DNA of 5,512 nucleotides from Oscillibacter sp. UBA6647 (lineage in GTDB: Bacteria > Bacillota > Clostridia > Oscillospirales > Oscillospiraceae). How positions within the stretch are numbered: the first letter of the stretch is position 1; every line of letters begins with the position of its first letter. Both the position numbers and the translations under genes were made by a program. The stretch covers positions 1 to 5,512 of the forward strand of contig DKLF01000089.1 in assembly GCA_002455655.1 (NCBI GenBank), in the 5' to 3' direction. The notes beneath the pieces were generated by a model. The model saw only the letters and a program-made list of their open reading frames with translations, was not told the origin of the DNA and ran no database searches. This document shows, piece after piece, positions 1 through 5,268 of this stretch.

Positions 1-38
1 GCAGCCCCATGATCATTCCTGTGGTCACCAAGCTGTAA
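1..38 (+). CDS. 3' end of an unidentified + strand gene (partial)
   Basis: Reading from base 3, the frame gives SPMIIPVVTKL and then a TAA stop at 36-38. A strong hairpin terminator follows 12 bases after the stop, which supports a real gene end. The tail is too short to name a family. The next genes to the right lie on the opposite strand, so this gene converges on the feo unit and is not part of it. The other two forward frames have no comparable end ahead of the terminator. Confidence 0.55.
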   Translation, partial: SPMIIPVVTKL

Positions 39-50
39 CTAAAAATAAAC

Positions 51-86
51 AAAGCGCCGCCCCGAACATTCGGGGCGGCGCTTTTT
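51..86. terminator. Strong intrinsic terminator, probably bidirectional
   Basis: A perfect 14-bp inverted repeat (arms 51-64 and 71-84, core GCGCCGCCCCG) encloses a 6-base loop, AACATT. On the + strand it runs into a T tract (82-86), ending the partial gene at 1-38. On the minus strand it is followed by TTTGTTTATTTTT, so it can also end the feo/regulator transcript, whose last stop codon is at 193-195. The 107 bases between the regulator and the hairpin show no gene. Confidence 0.92.
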
Positions 87-192
87 GCCGTTGCCTTTCA
101 GGCGGAGCGCCGGACGCGTTCCTTTGCGGGAATGGCACGCGGAACCCCGCCGCTGCCGCGCTTTGGGGCAAACAATCGGCAAAGCCTTTATA

Positions 193-552
193 TCAGGCCC
201 CAAGCCCCTCCAGCGCCCGCTCGGGCAACGAGGCTGCCAGCAGACAGGAAAGCTCAAAGCTCTCGCCTTCCGTCAGGTCAAGACCCAGCCTTGGCAGCAG
301 GAACTGCAATTGAAGGGCTTTTCTTTTGAAATCTCTTGCCGCCAGAAAGCCCGTGTCTGTGAGATAGATTTTTCCGTACCGCTTCCGCACCAGAAATCCC
401 TTTTCCATCAGGACGGCGGACATCCGGGTGACAGAGGGCTTGGTCACATGCAGCGCTTTGGCCAGCTCCACGGTGCTGACATCCGGCATGGCGTGAGCCA
501 GATCGTAAATTGCCGCAAGATAGCGCCGATGCGCCGGGGTCAGTCGTTCCAT
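193..552 (-). CDS. Short DtxR/MntR-type winged-helix transcriptional regulator with lost metal ligands
   Basis: This is a 119-residue protein. Residues 4-74 have the DtxR-family winged-helix pattern: LTPAHRRYLAAIYDL (4-18), then VSTVELAKALHVTKPSVTRM with the recognition helix at about 37-50, then a wing and LTDTG (64-68). Pro39 and Ser40-Val41 of the KPSV motif are kept; the position of the DNA-contacting Gln43 of DtxR is Arg43. The stretch after 74 is where the dimerisation and metal-binding segment should be, but the usual RH...E and EAC..EH ligands are replaced (RKALQLQ at 77-83, FELSCLLAA at 99-107), and the N-terminal Asp/Met ligand position is Arg. It ends at 119, without the C-terminal SH3-like domain of long DtxR proteins. 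The start is the ATG at 552 with AGGAGG (559-564) 6 bases upstream. It is the last gene of the feo unit, 82 bases after the Cys-rich gene. It probably controls iron uptake, but how it senses is open. Confidence 0.85.
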   Translation of the reverse strand: MERLTPAHRRYLAAIYDLAHAMPDVSTVELAKALHVTKPSVTRMSAVLMEKGFLVRKRYGKIYLTDTGFLAARDFKRKALQLQFLLPRLGLDLTEGESFELSCLLAASLPERALEGLGA

Positions 553-585
553 TACAAACCTCCTGTTTCAAAATGGGCACAGGGA

Positions 586-615
586 GGCGCGGGCGGAGTT
601 TGCTCTGCCCGCGCC
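586..615 (-). other. Stable hairpin between the Cys-rich gene and the regulator gene
   Basis: Arms 586-594 and 607-615 (GGCGCGGGC against GCCCGCGCC) pair perfectly over 9 bp. Inside, three further pairs (GAG/CTC) close a CAAA loop after one mismatch. No T tract follows on the minus strand, so it is not a standard terminator. It sits in the 82-base gap before the regulator's ribosome site and could stabilise the upstream feo mRNA or lower read-through into the regulator gene; that role is inference. Confidence 0.5.
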
Positions 616-634
616 CCAACTGTCAAGTGAATTT

Positions 635-787
635 TTATTTCCCGTGGCAGCTTCCGCCGCAGGAGCCGCAGTCGCTGCCGCAGGAGCAGCCGCCTTTCCC
701 GTTTTTCCTGTTGTGGACGCCGCGGGCCACGATGGCCACGAAGATACCCAGAACGATCAGTCCTATGATAATTGTCGGTGCATTCAT
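635..787 (-). CDS. FeoB-associated Cys-rich small membrane protein
   Basis: This 50-residue protein begins MNAPTIIIGLIVLGIFVAIV: a single N-terminal membrane segment (about residues 5-21), then a short basic stretch (RGVHNRKNGKG), then a Gly/Cys-rich tail with five cysteines at 34, 36, 40, 43 and 47, ending SCHGK. That architecture and the position directly after feoB match the FeoB-associated Cys-rich membrane protein family (Pfam PF12669) of Firmicutes. The Cys cluster may handle Fe2+ at the membrane exit of FeoB or assist its assembly; the family has no proven biochemistry that I know of. The ATG at 785-787 has AAAGGAG (798-804) 10 bases upstream; an out-of-frame ATG at 781-783 is not used. 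The gene starts 43 bases after the feoB stop, so it is probably co-transcribed. Confidence 0.88.
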   Translation of the reverse strand: MNAPTIIIGLIVLGIFVAIVARGVHNRKNGKGGCSCGSDCGSCGGSCHGK

Positions 788-830
788 GTGCAGACCACTC
801 CTTTCAAAGTGTCAAATGTAGATGTGTATA

Positions 831-3011
831 TTACCGGACGCCGGCTTTGGCAGCCGCGTCCACAGAACTGACAGAGAGGACATTGCCGTCGTACTTATTC
901 TTGCGGAACAGGAGATACACCAGACCCGCCAGCACCACAAGCGCCGCCACGGTGCCCGCGCCAAAGGATACCTCGCCCAACAGCAATCCGCCCAACTGAT
1001 AGATAATCAGGGCCATCACATAGGCGAAACCGCACATATAGCCGATGGCGGCAGCAGTCCATTTGGCGTTGTTCATCTCCCGCCGGATGGCACCCATAGC
1101 GGCAAAGCAGGGGGCGCACAGCAGGTTGAAAACCATGAAGCTGTATGCGGAGAGGACCGTGTAGTGTGCCGCGATGGCGGCCCAGAGACCCGCGTCGTCC
1201 TCGGCAACCTCTTCGCCGATGTGGAACAAAACGCCGAAGGTGGAAACCACGTTCTCCTTGGCTATCAGGCCGGTGACGGTGGCCACGGTGGACTGCCAGT
1301 CGCCAAAGCCCAACGGCGCAAAGATGATGCACACCGCACCGCCGATGGCAGCAAGCAGAGAGGAGTTATTGTCCTCCACCATGCCGAACCCACCGTCCAC
1401 AAAGCCAAAGCCCTGAAGGAACCACAGCACAATGGAAGAGGCAACGATAATGGTACCCGCCCGCTTGATAAAGGACCAGCCCCGCTCCCATGTGGCCCGC
1501 AAAACGTTGTTCATGGCGGGCACGTGATAGGCGGGCAGCTCCATAACGAAGGGCGCCGGGTCCCCGGCGAAGCCCTTTGTCTTCTTCAGGATGATGCCGG
1601 AGATAATGATAGCGGCCACGCCGATAAAATAGGCGGACACAGCCACAAGGCCGCTGTTGTCAAACAGCGCGCCGGCGAACAGGCCGATGATAGGCATTTT
1701 TGCTCCGCAGGGGATGAAGCAGGTGGTCATGACGGTCATGCGCCGGTCCCGCTCATTTTCAATGGTGCGGGAGGCCATCACGCCGGGCACGCCGCAGCCG
1801 GTGCCGATAAGCATGGGGATAAAGCTCTTGCCGGACAGGCCAAACTTCCTGAAAATCCGGTCCATGATGAAGGCAATACGGGCCATATAGCCCACGTCCT
1901 CCAAAATGGCCAGCATGAAGAACAGCACCAGCATCTGGGGCACAAAGCCCAGCACCGCGCCAACACCTGCGATGATACCGTCGGAGATCAGGCCGATCAG
2001 CCACTCGGCAACACCCCAGCCCTCCAGCAGAACGCGGGAGCCCTCCTGAAGCCAGGCCGCACCCAGCACGTCGTTGGTCCAGTCCGTCAGGAAGCTGCCG
2101 AAGGGTCCCATGGCAACCCAATACACCGCGAACATGATGACCGCAAAAATGGGCAGGGCCAGAATCCGGTTGGTGACAACACGGTCGATTTTATCGGAGG
2201 AGGTAAGATCGTGCTTGGCCCGCTGTCTCTTCACAGCCTTATTCACCACGCCGTTTATGTAAGCATACCGCTGGTTGGTGATGATGCTCTCCGCATCGTC
2301 GTCCAGCTCTTTTTCACAGTCGGTGATGTGCTCTTCCAGATGGGCCTTCAAGCCGGCATCGATGTTCAACTCGGAGAGGACCTTGCTGTCCCGCTCGAAG
2401 ATCTTGATGGCATACCAGCGGAGGAAACGGTCGTCCACTTTTCCCTGAATGGACTCCTCGATGTGGGCAATGGCGTGCTCCACACTGCCGGTGAACACAT
2501 GGGGAAGCTCCCCTGCCTTGCGGGACTGGCCCAGTGCCATCGCCTTCTCGGCGGCGGAAATGCTGCCCTCGCTCTTCAGCGCGCTCATTTCCACAACCTC
2601 GCAGTGCAGCGCCTCCGCAAGCTTCTGCAAATCAATCTGATCTCCGTTTTTCCGCACCAGATCGATCATATTCACCGCTACCAGCACCGGCAGGCCCAGC
2701 TCCACCAGTTGGGTGGTGAGATAGAGGTTCCGCTCGATATTGGTGCCGTCCACAATGTTCAAAATGGCATCCGGCTTCTCATTCACCAGATAGCCCCGGG
2801 CCACCATCTCCTCCAGCGTATAGGGGGACAGGGAATAGATACCGGGCAAATCCTGAATCACCACGTCCTTGTGACCTTTCAGCTTGCCCTCCTTCTTCTC
2901 CACGGTCACGCCGGGCCAGTTGCCCACGTACTGGTTGGAGCCAGTCAAGTCGTTGAACAGCGTGGTTTTACCGCAGTTTGGGTTACCGGCCAGTGCAATC
3001 TTAATATTCAT
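831..3011 (-). CDS. feoB: Ferrous iron transport GTPase/permease FeoB
   Basis: FeoB takes Fe2+ across the inner membrane under control of a cytosolic G-protein domain. The 726-residue length is normal. The G domain has all its boxes: G1 GNPNCGKT (9-16), G2 Thr36 in PGVTVEKKEG, G3 DLPG (54-57), G4 NMID (114-117) and G5 SA (143-144). A helical GDI-like segment spans about 165-275. The permease begins at about 283 (ILALPIFAVIMFAVYW). It has the family signature LEDVGYMARIAFIMDR (370-385), the first gate motif GTGCGVPGVMASRTIENERD (403-422, Cys406), then TTCFIPCGAKMPII (429-442). Later come the conserved AKENVVSTFG and LLCAPCFAAMGAIRREM segments. The ATG at 3009-3011 has GGAAGGAG (3018-3025) 6 bases upstream. 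The tail is plain; the Cys-rich part is a separate downstream gene. A 189-base gap containing an operator-like palindrome separates it from the feoA genes. Confidence 0.98.
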   Translation of the reverse strand: MNIKIALAGNPNCGKTTLFNDLTGSNQYVGNWPGVTVEKKEGKLKGHKDVVIQDLPGIYSLSPYTLEEMVARGYLVNEKPDAILNIVDGTNIERNLYLTTQLVELGLPVLVAVNMIDLVRKNGDQIDLQKLAEALHCEVVEMSALKSEGSISAAEKAMALGQSRKAGELPHVFTGSVEHAIAHIEESIQGKVDDRFLRWYAIKIFERDSKVLSELNIDAGLKAHLEEHITDCEKELDDDAESIITNQRYAYINGVVNKAVKRQRAKHDLTSSDKIDRVVTNRILALPIFAVIMFAVYWVAMGPFGSFLTDWTNDVLGAAWLQEGSRVLLEGWGVAEWLIGLISDGIIAGVGAVLGFVPQMLVLFFMLAILEDVGYMARIAFIMDRIFRKFGLSGKSFIPMLIGTGCGVPGVMASRTIENERDRRMTVMTTCFIPCGAKMPIIGLFAGALFDNSGLVAVSAYFIGVAAIIISGIILKKTKGFAGDPAPFVMELPAYHVPAMNNVLRATWERGWSFIKRAGTIIVASSIVLWFLQGFGFVDGGFGMVEDNNSSLLAAIGGAVCIIFAPLGFGDWQSTVATVTGLIAKENVVSTFGVLFHIGEEVAEDDAGLWAAIAAHYTVLSAYSFMVFNLLCAPCFAAMGAIRREMNNAKWTAAAIGYMCGFAYVMALIIYQLGGLLLGEVSFGAGTVAALVVLAGLVYLLFRKNKYDGNVLSVSSVDAAAKAGVR

Positions 3012-3032
3012 CGTTTTCTCCTTCCAAAAATG

Positions 3033-3063
3033 TTAGTAAAAGCTAACCTTTAGCCCTTGAAAA
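3033..3063 (-). promoter_or_regulatory. Operator-like palindrome and possible weak promoter just ahead of feoB
   Basis: GTTAG-N6-CTAAC lies at 3032-3047. Read as a 19-mer from 3033 it matches the DtxR/IdeR box TTAGGTTAGGCTAACCTAA at 13 of 19 positions. It overlaps a possible minus-strand -10 (TTTACT, 3035-3040), which has a poor -35 (TTTTCA, 3058-3063) 17 bases upstream. It lies 7 bases upstream of the feoB ribosome site. The palindrome is clear; the promoter is weak, and the repeat could alternatively act as a small mRNA hairpin. Confidence 0.45.
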
Positions 3064-3200
3064 CGGCGGCCCGCCGCCGCCTTGCGGGAGCGGATCTCTC
3101 CGCACCCAGTCTTCTTCAATGAGCAAACGCGCACTGCGCGCCCGGTTCGCTCTCGCGGAAAATCCGGCTTTCTGAATTCGTCCGCGAAAAAATGTACTGC
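3054..3200. other. GC-rich hairpin-prone intergenic segment between feoA2 and feoB
   Basis: No gene is supported here. Short inverted repeats are packed together: CGGCGG-CCCG-CCGCCG (3064-3079), GCGGA-TCTC-TCCGC (3090-3103), GCGCGC/GCGCG near 3128-3142, and CGCGGA/TCCGCG (3154-3159 with 3181-3186). On the minus strand a frame stays open without an ATG start or ribosome site. It may be an RNA-processing or stability element inside the operon, or a dispersed intergenic repeat; the sequence alone does not decide. Confidence 0.4.
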
Positions 3201-3422
3201 TTACTGAACCTCGATCATTTCCGCGTCGACCTTGCGCAGGCTGAGCTCATAGCCCCGCACATTCAGCTCCATGGGGTCGCCCAAGGGGGCCACCTTCCGC
3301 ACGTGGACCTCCACGCCCTTGGTAATGCCCATGTCCATGATCCGCCGCTTGATGGCGCCCTCGCCGTGCAGCTTTACCACGGTGGCGTTTTCGCCCACCT
3401 TCACGTCTCTCAGTGTCCTCAT
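3201..3422 (-). CDS. feoA: FeoA-family SH3-like protein (second copy)
   Basis: FeoA is a small cytosolic SH3-fold partner of FeoB, needed for Fe2+ uptake in the systems studied. This 73-residue protein has the family pattern: TLRDVKVGENATVVKLHGEG (3-22), then IKRRIMDMGITKGVEVHVRKVAPLGDP, then the typical ending ELNVRGYELSLRKVDAEMIEV. A TTG at 3437 would add five residues (MRRRD), but those codons are the ribosome site itself: AGGAGG (3429-3434) lies 6 bases before the ATG at 3420-3422, so the ATG is chosen. The ribosome site overlaps the last base of the preceding feoA stop codon, so translation is probably coupled. Of the two copies it looks more like canonical FeoA, with the GYELSLRK box intact. 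Confidence 0.94.
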   Translation of the reverse strand: MRTLRDVKVGENATVVKLHGEGAIKRRIMDMGITKGVEVHVRKVAPLGDPMELNVRGYELSLRKVDAEMIEVQ

Positions 3423-3428
3423 GTCTCT

Positions 3429-3434
3429 CCTCCT
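3429..3434 (-). promoter_or_regulatory. Ribosome binding site that fixes the feoA2 start
   Basis: AGGAGG on the minus strand ends 6 bases before the ATG at 3420-3422 and overlaps the TGA stop of the upstream feoA by one base. This rules against the longer TTG start at 3437, which has no comparable site of its own. Confidence 0.85.
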
Positions 3435-3646
3435 CAAATCATAATGCGATTGGCCATTGTCTTGTCCAGAGCAATGCGGCTGTCCTTCACCTGAAGAATC
3501 AGATTCCCGGCAATTTCGCTGACCACCGTGATATCCTCATCCACCACAAAGCCCAGCTCCGCCAAGTGCTGGCGTACCTCGTCTTTGCCGGAAATCTTAC
3601 GGATCGTCACAGTCTCCCCTGTTCTCGCCATCGTCAGCGGCATCAT
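3434..3646 (-). CDS. feoA: FeoA-family SH3-like protein (first copy)
   Basis: This 70-residue protein is the first gene of the feo transcript. It shows the FeoA layout: PLTMARTGETVTIRKISG (3-20), then the helix KDEVRQHLAELGFVVDEDITVVSEIAGN, then strands ending LILQVKDSRIALDKTMANRIMI. It is clearly different from the neighbouring FeoA: the GY.LSLRK box is replaced by DSRIALDKTMA, so the two are unlikely to be redundant copies. Two adjacent ATGs (3646 and 3643) both suit the GGGAG/GAGGG purine run at 3652-3661; the upstream one is given, and the choice alters only one residue. A promoter with several palindromes lies directly upstream. It probably binds or tunes FeoB; whether one copy has another partner is unknown. 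Confidence 0.92.
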   Translation of the reverse strand: MMPLTMARTGETVTIRKISGKDEVRQHLAELGFVVDEDITVVSEIAGNLILQVKDSRIALDKTMANRIMI

Positions 3647-3668
3647 AGGCTCTCCCCCCTCTCAAGGA

Positions 3669-3682
3669 TTAGCGATTGCTAA
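3669..3682. promoter_or_regulatory. TTAG-N6-CTAA operator in the feoA leader
   Basis: TTAGCGATTGCTAA is a perfect TTAGC/GCTAA palindrome. As a 19-mer starting at 3669 it matches the DtxR/IdeR box at 12 of 19 positions. It lies between the predicted transcription start (about 3727) and the feoA ribosome site, where a bound repressor could block elongation. Confidence 0.55.
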
Positions 3683-3700
3683 CCACAACTCCGAATACAA

Positions 3701-3720
3701 AGGTAAGTCACAACTTACCT
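3701..3720. promoter_or_regulatory. Second palindrome downstream of the feoA promoter
   Basis: AGGTAAGTCACAACTTACCT is a perfect 8-bp inverted repeat with a CACA centre. It keeps the N6 geometry but with TAAG/CTTA half-sites in place of TTAG/CTAA. It starts at roughly +7 to +26 of the predicted feoA transcript. It may be a variant site for the same regulator or a site for a different one. Confidence 0.5.
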
Positions 3721-3733
3721 CTCTTACAGCTAG

Positions 3734-3762
3734 AGTTTACTACCACTAACCATCCTTGTCAA
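3734..3762 (-). promoter_or_regulatory. Promoter of the feoA-feoA-feoB unit
   Basis: The minus strand reads TTGACA (3757-3762), a 17-base spacer, then TAAACT (3734-3739), a perfect -35 with a fair -10. The start would be near 3727, giving a leader of about 80 bases. A weak TTAG-N6-TAAA sequence lies within the spacer and -10. Palindromes flank the promoter on both sides, so the unit is probably repressible. Confidence 0.7.
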
Positions 3763-3788
3763 CCCCTTTTTTATGCATCCGGCGGCCT

Positions 3789-3809
3789 TAAGTTAGTTTC
3801 GCTAACTTA
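3789..3809. promoter_or_regulatory. Palindrome upstream of the feoA promoter
   Basis: TAAGTTAG-TTTCG-CTAACTTA is a perfect 8-bp inverted repeat. It lies 26 bases upstream of the -35 hexamer. The half-sites match the other operators, but the spacer is 5 bases, not 6, so the same dimer might bind it poorly, or another factor might use it. Confidence 0.5.
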
Positions 3810-4037
3810 CACGGATTGAAGAAGGTCTGTCCCTCTTCCTTTGTGAAAATTTACAAGTCTGTTTTCTCAATCCGCGGTTCCGTCCTTTCAGGTCCGCCTA
3901 TGCAGTGCGGATGGAAGCCCAGGACGTCCGAAAACGGAGCCGCCCCCGCGTGGTCCTCCTGAACCGCACGGGGGAAGCATCCGGGGAAAATAGAAGGTAA
4001 CCAGAAGCTATGTATGCTTTTTAGCGAATACGGCGCA
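3810..4037. other. Intergenic segment between flavodoxin and the feo promoter; structured, no gene seen
   Basis: No supported gene lies here. The middle (about 3880-3995) folds readily on the minus strand: CCCCCGTG pairs with CGCGGGGG around GGT...ACC, then come TCCG-TTTT-CGGA and TCCGC/GCGGA. A minus-strand frame is open to the stop at 3851 but only as a shifted extension overlapping the flavodoxin gene. An AGGAGG (3956-3961) is followed by no start codon at a suitable distance. No T-tract terminator follows flavodoxin, so read-through into feoA is possible. It could be a 3' UTR structure, a gene remnant or a dispersed intergenic element. Confidence 0.4.
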
Positions 4038-4463
4038 TTACCACTTGGCAAGCCCCCGGCCCAGCTCGCGGCAGGCCTCCTGCCCCGCTTCATCCGGCAT
4101 TTCGTTGGCGACCAGACCCTCCTCCTCGTAGAGGTTGGCGCTGTCGCAGCGCTTGCACCAGTCACGCATCCACTGGCCGTCGCCCCAGCCGTAGGAGCCG
4201 AACAGCGCGATGCGCTTGCCGGTGAGATCGCCCTCCAGATTGGTGAACATGGGGTCGAACTCGCTCTCCTCCAAAACCTCGGACCCCATGGCGGGGCAGC
4301 CGAAGGCCACGGCTCCGTATTCCTTAAACCGGGCGGTGGAAAAATCGCCGGGACCAAGCAGCTCGGCCTCGCCGCCCGCTTCCTTGACGCCCTCCGCAAT
4401 GCACTGGGCCATTTTTTCCGTATTGCCGGTGCCGCTCCAATAAACGATTGCAACTTTGTTCAT
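4038..4463 (-). CDS. Flavodoxin (short-chain, FMN-binding)
   Basis: Flavodoxin is a soluble one- or two-electron carrier that can replace ferredoxin when iron is limiting. At 141 residues it has the usual short-chain length. The N-terminal strand and phosphate loop read KVAIVYWSGTGNTEKMA (SGTGNTE at 10-16). The two FMN-clamping loops are CPAMGSE (56-62, Met59) and GSYGWGDGQWMRDW (89-102, Trp93 stacking on the flavin). This arrangement closely follows the classic clostridial flavodoxins. The C-terminal helix EAGQEACRELGRGLAKW completes the fold. The ATG at 4463 has AAGGA (4473-4477) 9 bases upstream. It begins 50 bases after the DUF3793 gene, with no promoter seen between, so the two are read as one operon under the operators upstream of 5080. 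The context implies an iron-starvation role. Confidence 0.96.
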   Translation of the reverse strand: MNKVAIVYWSGTGNTEKMAQCIAEGVKEAGGEAELLGPGDFSTARFKEYGAVAFGCPAMGSEVLEESEFDPMFTNLEGDLTGKRIALFGSYGWGDGQWMRDWCKRCDSANLYEEEGLVANEMPDEAGQEACRELGRGLAKW

Positions 4464-4513
4464 GATGCAGTTTCCTTTCTCAGCAGATAGATTAAATATA
4501 TGACCAGCGGCGG

Positions 4514-5080
4514 CTATGCAGCCACCACAAGCTCAATAAGGGGGACTCCCTGGGCATACCGATCCTTATACACTGCCGTGCATTTGCGGTACCGGTCAAA
4601 GCATTTCTGCGCCGCCGCCGGATCACCGTAGGCTTTCCAATAGCCGCAGCAGGTATAGTTCCAGCCCCGGTTCTCAATGAAGCCCACCACATCCTCCAGC
4701 GGATAGCCCAGAAAGATTCCGATTTCGTGGGGATACTCCGCATTTATGCACATACGCTCGGAAAGCTGGTCCAGCATGGCGGGCACACCGGAGGTGACGT
4801 AGCCCTCGCCCTCCAGAAACGCGCGGCTTCCATCTTCTTCCAGCAGCCGGGCCACCCAGGACTCCCGATAGACATAAAGCATCCCTGCGTCCAGCGAGGG
4901 ACATTCCTTTAAAACCCGAACGCGAATGCCATAGAGCTTCAGCGTCTCGTCCCAGCGGGCCGCGTCGCACCGAAGCTGCTCCAGACTTTCGCTCCGAAAA
5001 CGAAACAGATTGGCGGGCTTCACCCCCGCCAGAGTGGGCGCGCAGTGGGTAATCAGCGCCGTTTCAAACCGTGGCTCCAT
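4514..5080 (-). CDS. DUF3793 family protein
   Basis: This is a 188-residue soluble protein with no signal peptide or membrane segment. It matches the DUF3793 family (PF12672) as I know it from anaerobic Firmicutes: an early HCAPTLAGVKPANLF (12-26), then the hallmark PHEIGIFLGYPLEDVVGFIE (117-136), then YTCCGYWKAYGD (142-153) and KCFDRYRKCT (159-168). Conserved His12/Cys13, His118 and the cysteines at 144, 145, 160 and 167 could bind a metal or cofactor, but no activity is established. It is the first gene of the unit with flavodoxin, behind two near-consensus DtxR-type boxes. That links it to iron limitation or flavodoxin-dependent redox. The ATG at 5078-5080 has GGGAGG (5087-5092) 6 bases upstream; the stop is TAG at 4514-4516. 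Confidence 0.9.
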   Translation of the reverse strand: MEPRFETALITHCAPTLAGVKPANLFRFRSESLEQLRCDAARWDETLKLYGIRVRVLKECPSLDAGMLYVYRESWVARLLEEDGSRAFLEGEGYVTSGVPAMLDQLSERMCINAEYPHEIGIFLGYPLEDVVGFIENRGWNYTCCGYWKAYGDPAAAQKCFDRYRKCTAVYKDRYAQGVPLIELVVAA

Positions 5081-5268
5081 AAACTGCCTCCCGTGTCCTG
5101 CGGAGCAGTTCGCTCCGTGTCAATGCGGGCCGCCAGCGGGCGGCTCCCGCGTCAATGGAACAAATCTCATGACGTGTATAGCCTTCCCTTTTTTCTGCCG
5201 GGCATCCGCAAAAACGGCTTCAAGGGTACTAAAAACCCTCCCACAGGACGTAGGTTTGCAAGCGCAGG
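5081..5268 (-). other. Long leader of the DUF3793-flavodoxin transcript; hairpin-rich, no gene seen
   Basis: If transcription begins near 5353, the mRNA leader is about 270 bases. Close to the start codon lie two hairpins: CGGAGC-AGTTC-GCTCCG (5101-5117), and a larger one formed by GCCGCC/GGCGGC (5129-5134 with 5139-5144), extended by GCGG/CCGC. The 7-mer GTCAATG occurs on both sides of the larger stem. No ORF here has a convincing start. I do not recognise a known riboswitch fold. The leader could be regulatory, or the segment could be an inserted dispersed element. Confidence 0.4.

Noticed and set aside
598..626. Possible separate promoter for the regulator, with TTGACA at 621-626 on the minus strand
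   Set aside because: No acceptable -10 lies 16-18 bases downstream; the stretch is the GC-rich hairpin. One good hexamer alone is not enough.
85..630. A 181-codon open frame on the + strand across the regulator gene
   Set aside because: It is antisense to a clear DtxR-family protein with a good ribosome site, and it has no recognisable motif or ribosome site of its own.
822..3053. A 743-codon open frame on the + strand, antisense to feoB
   Set aside because: The product is rich in His, Gly and Gln with no domain pattern, and the frame lies over a perfect FeoB reading frame with every G box. It is a by-product of GC-rich codon use on the other strand.
3423..3437. Longer TTG start for the second feoA (adding MRRRD)
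   Set aside because: Those codons are the AGGAGG ribosome site for the ATG at 3420-3422, and the shorter protein has the normal FeoA length.
3851..4453. A 200-codon minus-strand frame running out of the flavodoxin gene into the intergenic region
   Set aside because: Most of it is the flavodoxin gene in another frame. The tail past 4038 has no start or ribosome site, and flavodoxin is full length without it. A decayed gene remnant cannot be fully excluded.
5118..5123. A TTGACA on the minus strand close to the DUF3793 start
   Set aside because: There is no -10 at the right distance; the bases there are GC-rich and lead into the ribosome site.
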